A DNA stretch of 64,000 nucleotides from Saturnia japonica (lineage: Eukaryota > Arthropoda > Insecta > Lepidoptera > Saturniidae): the NCBI GenBank assembly GCA_033032175.1, contig CM065323.1:2728001-2792000 (forward strand). The letters run 5' to 3'. Numbering within the stretch: position 1 is the first letter of the stretch; each line of letters opens with the position of its first letter. Made by a program: the position numbers and the translations under genes. Below the pieces are notes generated by a model. It saw nothing but the letters and a program-made list of their open reading frames with translations. It was not told the origin of the DNA and made no database searches. Shown here one piece after another: positions 47,042 through 57,500 of the stretch.

Positions 47042-48294
47042 TATGTAAGTAATTTACTGACATTAGTAGGACGACAAATATTACAAGAAAGAAGATCATA
47101 TAAGGAACGAAATAGTTTGGGACAGTTAAAAACTACGTGATCCACGGATCCCTCGTCAAGACCGCACTCATACACAGAGTGGTCACATACGTATGTGTTT
47201 GCTTGTTATTTGGTTTCGGCCTTCTGTACTATTTACTTTGTGTTTCCCAGCTTTTAATCCATCGAGCGAGAGTTATGCGAATGTGAAATAAAACTACACG
47301 ATCCTAGTTAAATGGGGCACGAGGTAACTTTAAAACGGTATTAAAAAACATTATGAGACTGATAAGTGACCCCGTTTGTAGCGGCGCCGTAGCGACTTGC
47401 CTCAAGCGAAAGTTTAGTGGAATGTGCTTAAGCGATATAATCAGTTACGGTCTCTATTATGAACATATTTAAACATTTTTGAACAGTTAAACGATATCTT
47501 TTGTTATATTAGTAGGTTTTTATACGAGATAATATATAAATTGAAGAGACTGTATTTTTATATGTGTAACATTTTTCCTCTCGCTTTCCTGCAACTCTGG
47601 GAGTGATTTCGTGAAAAGGGACGGAAGTGTGTAACAGAAAGTCGCGGAAGCACGCTCTATTTTTTTCTTATTTGACCTATTGGCCATAATTAAGTCGTAT
47701 AATTGGCCGTCACATGGTACCAACACATTTTGCGAAGGGTTGGTACCGTGATGTGTATTGAAGTTAATAAGACTACCGGTGTATTGAGTAGCTAGTTTAT
47801 TACTGACTGTTACATATAATGAAGAAAAATGCCCGCAGCGTGTGCGGGGTGTGGGGGTGTGCATCTACATATATGTCATACTGTCAACCAACAGTGTGTA
47901 CGTGTGCGTGACGAGAAAGAGAAACGAAAATAGAGAAGGAGTAGGGCTCGTGTAGACCGCGGCGCCGCGAACGCGCCACCGCCGCTCCGCCGCCACGCCG
48001 ACACCGCTCCGCTACCATGACGCTGCCGCTCCGCCACCGCGCCGCTACCGCTCAGCCCCCTCGTCGCTTCCACGTGATTGCTATATGGTTGTACCTTTTT
48101 GATATTCATCGATGATAATCACAAAACTTACACTCTTCTTTTCGTAGATCTTTATAAAGTGTATGGAATCCACCATGTTGTACTCTTTGCTTCAAAATAG
48201 GATTAACTAAGAACGTCTATTTGAATTCTTACTTTTATTTAGCCATTTCTTCATATATAGTATGCAAACACTACCTCCTTTTTTTAGTTAAATT
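47042..48294 (-). repeat. direct repeat block, copy 2
   Basis: Corresponds to 44226-45486. At the right boundary both copies share CTTTTTTTAGTTAAATT and then diverge at once; at the left boundary both begin TATGTAAGTAAT. Copy 2 lacks the LINE 3' UTR that copy 1 has on its left. Confidence 0.85.
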
Positions 48295-48299
48295 TTATT

Positions 48300-49115
48300 A
48301 AAACTAGCTATTATTACTTCAATCAATCAAAAAGCCCTTATTAAATAGCAGTTATGTTGATAAGAAATACAAAATTATCATCAATGATTTTTTTTTAAAT
48401 AAAGCTTAATATAATATTACGTTTTCTTTTTTAAATTTCTTATTTTTCTTCTTGTTCTATTTCTAATATAATTATTACTTTCGATTTCTATACTGATATC
48501 CTTCTTAGGGTTTAACTTAACTAAAACGTAAAAACGGAACCTTTACAAATTAACTTTACTATCCATCTGAAAAGCGTTCTTGAAAAGCGCTTGAGACACA
48601 TCAATGAAATAAAAGCTTAAAGCGAACACAATAAAGAAATATAGTCCTTCATATTGAAAGACCCGCTCACTGTTCGGCCAAAAGCTACCTATATGGTATT
48701 TAACAGGACCTAAAATGTTGAAATTTAGCGCATTGACAGGTCTTTAGGTACATATTCGTTAAAGAATAAATCCTAAAAAAACTAAAACAAATACTACTAA
48801 ATTTAGGCAAAGTTATATTTGCTGTTAATTACAAACATTATCTATTAAGCGAGCTTTTCTTGTATATATGTAATTAGTTTCTCGGAGACAACTTCAACGA
48901 TTTGGAGGAAATTTTGTATTTAGATTAAATTAAGAAAAGTACTATAGTTAAAGCTCGTTCGCCTAGATTTTTTTATTTAACATTATGTGAGCGCCCGTAA
49001 ATAAAGGTTTGTCACACAAACGTACGCTATCGTCACGGTTCTTGACCGATTTTGACGTCTTCAGTCTCATTTCCTTTCTAATTTCTAACTTGTCCTACCC
49101 ATATACATTTTTCCT
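48300..49115. other. no gene recognised
   Basis: AT-rich sequence with the second copy of the short repeat noted at 46850 (about 48850-48975). Confidence 0.5.
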
Positions 49116-49119
49116 TTTT

Positions 49120-49310
49120 ACCCGGCTTCAAAAGAAGGAGGAGGTTCTCAATTCGGAGCTATACTTGTCTGTGTATGGATCGATTTAAATTATTCTTTTT
49201 TTGTTGGAATGGGGATACCTCAATGTTGGTCCCATTTTAATTTAATTGGCATTGGAACTTCAACTTCGGAGATACAGCAGAGAACTTCTCAAAATAATTG
49301 AAATTGGTTT
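49120..49310 (+). repeat. dispersed repeat (ACCCGGCTTCAAAAGAAGG family)
   Basis: ACCCGGCTTCAAAAGAAGGA, GGAGGTTCTCAATTCGGAG, GGGGATACCTCAATGTTGG. Related reverse-orientation pieces lie near 701-780 and 36846-36960. I recall this pattern as common in Lepidoptera but cannot assign a superfamily. Confidence 0.55.
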
Positions 49311-49589
49311 TCTATTTTGTTAAACATTGTTCATTGTATTAGAAATTGCAAAACGCTGCGAGACAGCTTTCTGGAACACCGTTTGTAGTCAACTTATTAA
49401 CTGAAACTGCGGCGAGAAAATCTTCAAAGCGGTCGTTGCCTGCTTATAAAGTGTGTGCGGTCACAGAACGAACCTGTTGCTATCGCGCCCAGTCAATAGC
49501 ACGGGTCAATAGTAAAGTCTCCTCCGACATGAATTTAATAGTATCTTATTTCATATGACGTATTGGTAGAGGATGCCTATCCTTTTTTT

Positions 49590-49900
49590 AAATAATTACG
49601 GCTTTCTGGCTATGTAGGCAATTTCGCCAACGTCAACAGTGACAAATATACGTTATAGAATTTACTTGCCAAATGTTCAGTGTACTGTAAAATAATATAT
49701 GAGCAAAACACATTGCCGTAAAACAAAACACTCACAAAATTTATAATATTTGTTACGGGAACTGCATCGATAATATAAAACTACATATTACGTTATACAT
49801 ATAAACAAAAAGCACAAGCTTAAAGACACTAATAAATCACACATTTACAATTTTATATTATTACGATAAATAAAGACACTAAATATTTCAATATAAGCCG
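49590..49900 (-). repeat. LINE 3'-UTR fragment related to 43990-44225
   Basis: CTATGTAGGCAATTTCGCCA, ACTTGCCAAATGTTCAGTG and TTACGATAAATAAAGACAC correspond in order to 44014-44090 and 44177-44200. Confidence 0.7.
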
Positions 49901-50559
49901 ATGCTTGTAACATAACAAAATAGCAAAATGTTTGTTTTTGTTATCTTATAAGTTTATACATTTTTAAAATAAGTTTTAAACATTTGTCTTTTCTGGATAA
50001 TAAACAGTGATTTAAATTAATTTATTCCGTAAAATTTTTATAACACGTACATTGTTATTTAAAACAATATCTAAATATTTTCAACTACTTACCAAGCAAT
50101 AAAGGATAAGATTTTTATAACAGAACCTATTCAATACATTACACTCATAAAGGGCGTAACGAGATAAAAAAAAGGTTAGCCGCCGAAGAAACCGCACGGA
50201 GTCCGCGCCGCGTCCCACAGCCGAGCCCGCGCCGTGTCCCAATGTTTTCATTATATAATTCTCACATAATAGTAGCTGAAGTGAAAAACTCTGATACAGA
50301 AGCGGATTCCATTAATTTAAACATTAACAAAGGACACAAAATGGATTATAGTAATATTTTAAAAATGTATTAGGTATATTGTATATTAATCTTATATATG
50401 ATCTTGTATAACTTCTGAACGACTCCACAAATTGAGCTTATATTTTATTAATACATTAGTTTATGAGACAATAAACAGCTTATAGTATTTATTATGTTGT
50501 GACCAAATACGTGGGTGGCGCTGTCGTCGAGCTATTAAATACCGGAAAGGACAGAACAA

Positions 50560-50646
50560 TTTCCCCAAGTTCGGTGAAGCGGTCAAAGCCGCAGCGGATT
50601 CAGGGCCTCTAAGGCTAACAGGATAGTATGATCTAATAAAAAACAG
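50560..50646 (+). repeat. jockey 3'-end fragment
   Basis: CCAAGTTCGGTGAAGCGGTC, AAAGCCGCAGCGGATTCAGG and CTAAGGCTAACAGGATAG match 31072-31132 of the jockey element, followed by an A-rich remnant tail. Confidence 0.85.
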
Positions 50647-50649
50647 AAC

Positions 50650-53240
50650 AATGTACGCCAAACCATCTAAATCGTTTATAGAAAATAAAGTAATGGAAAA
50701 TTAAATAGCAAAATAAATGTATTTATTTATTTTGTGTTCTATGGTTTAATTAATATGTCTGTAAATTATATTATCAATAATTACCATCATAAATTCTAAC
50801 ATGACGTATTTTATTTTTAGTAAAATCTAATGATATCTGTTACCATGTCAAAAAAGTTTTAAATTCAAAAGCACGTAAAGCTTTTATTTTATTTATTTTC
50901 ATGAAATAACAATTTAACTAACTAAATAATTTTTTTATTATTGTAAGTATCTATTGTATATACATATAAACAGAAACAAAAACTGTACTTTTACTAAACA
51001 TTATTTTGGTTTGAATGAATCATATTATGAAGTTTTAATTCAAAAAAACTTGCACATTCAGCACCGTATACTTAAGTAAAACTTCTTAAAAAGGGAGACG
51101 TGGCTAGCCTAAACTGTGTGTAAGGTATACAATGTATAACTACCTTTCTCCTTTTCTCCACGTTATATCTTTCTTTTCCCTCATGTAACGAAATGTACCT
51201 AAAAGTGACGTGTCCTTGAAATTTCTCCTTCAATTCTCTTTCAATTTTCGAATCGCCGCCTAAGAAGTTTCAATTCAATAATTTACTAACAATTTACGCA
51301 ATATGTTTCTTTAATAAAAAAAATAATTGACGATCAAATAACTCATGGTTTTACTCTGACTTGTGTCGTGAACATTTTAAAAGAAATGTACGAAATGACA
51401 GCGACATTGTAACGACCGTCTCTCACCTTTCTTACGTTTCAATAAAATTCTTTAGTCCGGCTCTGTGCCCTTCTAAAGGTAACAAGCAACGCTCCAACAA
51501 CTCAATAAATCTGTTCTATCAGTCCAGAGGGGCTATTGTAATTTCCCTCGCATTTTCCGGTGAAAAATACTCTCGGGACGGTGCGCTTGTCGCCGCCAAT
51601 AATACCTGACGGATGGATCAGGTATAAAATTGATAGTTCCCTTTTTTTAAGGTTCAATATAATAATGCCATTGCAATTTCAAAGTTCACAATATGTTTTC
51701 AATTATTATTTTATTGAATCTTTACTTACTTTTCCATTAAAAAAATTATATTTCGCTCAGCAATTGTTGTTCTGTCCTTTCCAATATTCAATAACCTAGC
51801 ACCGTCTATATCAATTGTTTTTCTATAATCTGTTCTAGGAACTTAACGAATACAACAAAACAAGAATTACGCAAATCCATCATTGCCCTTGGGATCATAA
51901 AAATGCAATGTAAAATGCAAGTTCAGTTTTTCTAACATTTCCCAATTATTCAGATATTTTTTTACTTAAATGTTCGTTTTCTTGCTAGCCTTCAAGCCTA
52001 TCAGCAGCTGGATATACTATGACTGATCCCGAAACGCGACAAACTCAATCACTGCGACTGGCTTATAATGTGTACGATGGTCGAGACCCGGTCCGATACA
52101 AATCCCAGCCAACTCGCTTGATAACTGGAAAATCAGATGCTGATCTCGGAATGGTACACGCCTAAACATACCACCACTATGACGGTGATACTTGATGTAT
52201 GTTGATCACGATCCACTTGGAAACAATTATCGTTTCTTACCATCCAGCAAATGCTAGTGGTAACATGTGTGACGTTCATGAAAGTCTTCTGGTTAGAAGC
52301 GGAGAAGAAGTACTAAATAGCTGAAAACTGTATCTCTTAGGAAGATTGTATTAACTGTTAGTACCGCCGCCGCCGCTCAGGGTTTGCGGAAATTCAGTGT
52401 TGCATAACAATTAGTAATGCTCGTCGCCCATAGATGGCGGCAAAATATAATGTCGTGTGAGTGAGTGAGTCGTAATCACGTGACGTGACCCTTCACTCTC
52501 ATCAATTAGCTGCCTTCGGTGTCAGTGAATACACATTGTTTTGGTTTGTTGTGGCTCTTAATAACCGCTTTCACTCCGCTGCCACTTCACCTCACTTTAA
52601 GGTACTAACTGCAATAATTGGCCTAAAATGCCTTGCCAGCTTGTGCATAAACTACATTGATGGATAAATTCAGAGGAAACAGAATCAAAAGTGAAGAAGA
52701 AGAAAAAGAAAAAGTTTATTTATTCGTCAAACAACACGTCAAAAACAAATTATAAAAACATAAAAACAACACAACAAAAAAAAATAATACATACCAATAA
52801 TAACAATAATAATAAATAACGTGCTGTGCAGGAATAAACAGGTCCCAGTCTCAACAAAATTGCTACACAGAATCAGAAAGTGATATAAGAAAGATAGAAA
52901 ACATTTATTCTTTGTAACAAAACACGCTATTACAGAATATAAACAAATTAAAAACATAAAGACAATCAAGAAATTGCGCAAATAAATATACAAAAATCAA
53001 CATACATAACAAAGATTTAACGAATAATAAACAAAATCCAAATTAATAAATTTATGTATATCCATATATTGTTTTGTCCCACAATTTTCGTTCCTTTAAA
53101 GTCTATGCGTGTGTTGTGCAGGCTTAATCTGAGCCCTGGTTATAATTTTTGTAGTATTGTAATAAAATACGAGTACAGCTATCACTTGAGGTGTTTAACC
53201 AATGTGACCTAAAAAAATGTGCGGTTTAACGTTCGTCTAC
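50650..53240. other. no gene recognised
   Basis: Long AT-rich non-coding stretch. A slightly GC-richer patch at 52370-52500 has GCCGCCGCCGC, a CACGTGACGTGAC cluster and GAGTGAGTGAGT. The minus ORF 52739-52993 is low-complexity and not credible as a gene. TTTAACGTTCGTCTAC just before BEL2 continues, across the insertion, into the CTTAGAACCTAAATTGAATA segment, a LINE-tail pattern. Confidence 0.5.
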
Positions 53241-53245
53241 AATAC

Positions 53246-53760
53246 TGTTTGGGCCAAATAATGCGTGGTTGTCAGGGTTTCCTATCCTGGTAGGGGTTGG
53301 CTATGAGCTCGCTCAAATGACTCGCATCCAGTCGTCGGTATGCGTGCGCGTGAGAACCCCGGCGACGCGCACCGCGGTTTGAACACTATGAGTCGTCGTG
53401 CAGTCGAGTTACCGCTGCCGCCATATTTGTTTGTGGTGTTATACGAAAAAACTGCCTTTAATTATTATTAAGGTTAATTGCGTGATAAATCAAGGTGTAA
53501 AAAATTATATACTGGAGAAGCGTCGGGACAAACGTTTTCGGGTGTGAGTTGCGAGTGGAAGGGAGTCGCCGGCCAGCTACGTGACTACCGACTCGGTGCA
53601 GCGCTGAAAACCTCCAGGTGAGTGGGCTTTACTGCTACATTCTTGCTGGGGTAGGTGAATCCGCAACCACGCATTAACAGTGCACTCAAAACGCCAGGCG
53701 TCTGATCTGGGAATATTTTACCCATCCGGACATCGGTAGGTTTAGCCGGTGGCCGGAACA
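53246..53760 (+). repeat. BEL2 5' LTR
   Basis: Starts TGTTTGGGCCAAATAATGCG and ends GGCCGGAACA. It contains a good splice-donor-like CCAG|GTGAGTGG near 53617. Matches 60067-60581 over its whole length. Confidence 0.96.
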
Positions 53761-54565
53761 AATTGTTTGATCACTTCGACCGGATATTTTATCCGATTGA
53801 CCTATTATTTACTATATATTACAGTCCACATTAGAATATTTATTGTTGTAAACAAGTTTTCCTAGTATTCAAGAGATGCCTAAGTAGGTTACCTAAAATA
53901 CCTATCGAATGTAATGTTTCAATTTTGTTCATTTGTTTCAATCCAGTATATTTTATTTGGTATTTGAACAATATAACGGGATAATAACTAAGCCATTTCG
54001 TGGGCAAATAGGTACCTCAGTAGGTTAATTTTGTATGACGAGATTTGTTTTTACACAATATTAAAATTAAAACTATACTCTATATTAAAAACTACTACAT
54101 ATTTATAGTGTTTTGTTTTTGTGTAGCAGAAAATTGTAGTACACAAAGTTATAAAAGTTTATTTGTTGTGTTGAATAGTTTTAAATGATTGACGAGTTCA
54201 CACAATAAGGTGATTAGTATTTTAATAACAAAACAAGTGTACAAGTGTTTTACATTTCTACCTTCGAATTATTAATTATTCTTGTTGTTAAATCTGTCCA
54301 CCATTTTTTCCATTGTGTGTGATTTTAGGATTTGTGTATAACGTACGTCTTGAAGTTGGCAGTTCTGACGTCACGTTCGTTTCTTGTTTGTTCGGTAATT
54401 AAACTCGCGCGCCCCCTGACGGTATTGTGTGGTGTTTGGTGAATATTATTGTTCATTCATTTAATTTAAACGCGAATACGTATGTTTAAAAGTTGCGCAT
54501 ACTTGCTTAAATACTTATTTTATTTATATTACTAATTACAAAGGTTTTATTTATTAAAAGTAAAG
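53761..54565 (+). other. BEL2 untranslated leader
   Basis: 805 bp, long for the class, with no ORF of note. A palindromic cAMP-response-type TGACGTCA lies near 54367. A primer-binding site beginning TGG is not evident right after the LTR, as in BEL1. Confidence 0.7.
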
Positions 54566-57500
54566 ATGGCAGAAGAGAGAAAATTAAAATTAAAAATTAA
54601 ATATAGTGAGACTGTTTTACAATCTTATTTTGCACAAATACAGAGTATGTATGACTGTTCTTTAGCGATGAAAACGGAAATCGAAGAAGCTTCTTTTTTA
54701 GTGTCGACTTTTAATTTACCTACGCTTAGATCGGAATTTATGGATAAGTTAGAAGAGTGGAATATGGCACGGATGGAACTAGATGCACAGTATGAACCTA
54801 GTTTTAAAAAAGGGGAAGCATTTGAGGATCTATATACTCGTTTACAAGATAAAATAAATTCATTAAAATCTAAGAAAGTTACTCGCGTTCATGACACAGT
54901 AAAATCACCTAAAATAAAATTACCATCAATAGAATTACCAAAGTTTGACGGAAATTTGAAGGCTTGGCCGATGTTTATTGAATGTTTTAATAACACAATA
55001 CATAATAATATACAGTTAAGTTATGCGGAAAAGGTTTACTACTTATGCGGTCAGCTGACGGGTAAGGCCCTCGAATCCATTGCGGGTTTATCGCCTACGG
55101 GTGAAAACTATGAGTTAATTTATACTACTCTAGTTGATAGGTACCAAGATGTGCGTTCGTTAGCCACGGCCTATTTAAATGAGATTTTTAATTTAAAGAA
55201 AATTCAGACGCCTTCTGTGGACGGTTTGAATACATTTATTGATAGATTTTCAGTGTCAGTAACGGCGTTTGAGAAATTAAATATTGAAGATAAATTAGAC
55301 TTTATATACTTATACCTTGCGTTGAATAAGGTTGATAGTGAAACCGCTCGATTATTTGAAAATTCGGTGCGTGACACGAAAGTGCCTTTATATAGGAGCT
55401 TCGTAAAGTTTGTTAAAGAACAAGCTAAGATTTGGGAACGGACGGGTTTGGGGTCCAATGCGGGTGAGAAATATTCATTTAGATCGAATAATGCTCGAGT
55501 ACCAATGACTTTCAAACCAGTGCCGGTGCCGGGAAAACCTATTAAGTCTTTAGTGACTGCTTCTGATGGTGCATTATGCCCTATGTGTAAAGTGGCGAGT
55601 CACGACTATTTTTCGAAATGTACGGAGTTTCTGAAGCTTTCATCTAAGGAACGTTACAATATCGTTAAGAAGAATAACGGATGCGTTACATGCTTGAGCG
55701 TTCGTCATCGTTCGCCGGCATGCAATTCGAAGAATAGTTGTGGTTCATGTCAGTCAAGGTCACATCATACGTTGTTACATTTTCCGAGTGCGCAGTCGAG
55801 TACGTCGTTAATGGTGTCTAGTGATTCTCGTTCGGATAAACACGGTGTTGATTTGGTGACGCGAGCTGTTGGCGCTGTGGGAATGGATAATGTGTCCAAT
55901 GCGGGGGTTTCGTTGTGTTCGATGCATAGTGCTAAGGCACACGACTCTTCACGTGATGCTCGTTCTTTTACCGTGCTACTAGCTACAGCGAGGGTTCGAG
56001 TAGTGGATCCCCAAGGCGTATCTCATATCGTCCGTTGTTTGATAGATAGTGGATCTCAAAACCACTTTATAACGTCACGGAGCTGTGAGCGATTGTCACT
56101 GTCATTGCACCAGCCTGAATTTCCCGTTACAGTGCACGGTTTTGGCGGTGGAGTAAATCGTGTCCAAGGTGTTACTGAACTGGAATTTACATCGCGCTTC
56201 GATAACAGGGTAGCTTTTCGCATACGCCCTTTGGTGGTGGATAGTATCACTAATGAGTTGCCCACTTCTAGGGTTGACACGTCAATGCTGTCTTATTTGT
56301 CGAGCGTTCCGCTTGCGGATAATGCATTTCACGTTCCGGGTGAAGTGGAAATGCTGATCGGCGCGCAACTGTTTCCTCAGCTATTACTTACTGGCAGAGT
56401 TCATGGACCATCGGGGATGCCAGATGCTATTCAGACTAGTCTTGGCTTCATCATCATGGGAAAGGTTCCAACTCTTACAGTCAGTAAATCGTCGCGTACG
56501 GCAACGTATTGCACATTTGCCGAGTTGCAGATGCATGATGCGGTATCTAAGTTCTGGCAGCTAGAGGAGGTTCCATCCTCTACGTCCGCCAGTCTTAGTA
56601 AAGAAGAGCAGGAGTGTGAAGACATCTATAAGTCTACCACAACCCGTGATGCATCAGGTAGCTACACGGTAGCCCTACCTTTTAAAGTAAATCCTACTGA
56701 GTTAGGTAGTTCTTTAAATATCGCACAGAAGCGGTTCTTTGCGCTGGAGCGAAAACTGCAAGCGTCTCCGCCATTACGAAAAGCGTATGATGATGTGATT
56801 AAGGAATATTTGGAGACTGGATATTTGTTTCCGATTTCAAAGTATGATGAGTTCAGTGAGGATGCCGGGTATGTTATTCCCCACCATTGCATCGTTCGTG
56901 ATGATAAAGTTACAACTAAACTTAGAATCGTGTTAGATGCTAGTGCCCAAACTGATAAAGGACGGTCATTAAATGATATGCTTCATGCCGGTCCTAATTT
57001 ACAGGGTGATATTTTTACCCTCTTATTGAATTTCCGTTTATTTTCAGTGGCATTCTGTGCGGATGTTCGACAAATGTACCTGCAATTAAGGGTGCATTCT
57101 CAATTCTGTAAATATTTGCAAGTGTTGTATCGGTTTAATCCCAATGATCAATTACAGATTTTTCAGTTTAACAGAGTTTGTTTTGGTCTGACGTCTAGTC
57201 CCTTTTTAGCGTTGCGGACGATTCACCAACTTTGCGAAGATGAAAAGATTAACTTTCCTCTCGCGGCACAGGTCATTAAAAATGGCCTTTATATGGATGA
57301 CGTCATTTCCAGTGAAGAGTCGGTGACTGCTGCAACGGAGATGGCACTTCAGCTGATTGGAATGTTCAAAGCCGGGGGCTTTGACCTCATGAAGTGGTCG
57401 AGTAATTCGCCTGGATTAATCAGCCAGATTCCAGAAACACAGCTGCACCCTCACGTGCACAGTTTTGATGATGGCGGCCAGAAGATTTTAGGAGTAAAAT

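Noticed and set aside
52739..52993. 84-codon minus ORF with membrane-like composition
   Set aside because: Derived from A-rich low-complexity DNA (AAC/AAT runs); hydrophobicity is a by-product of composition.
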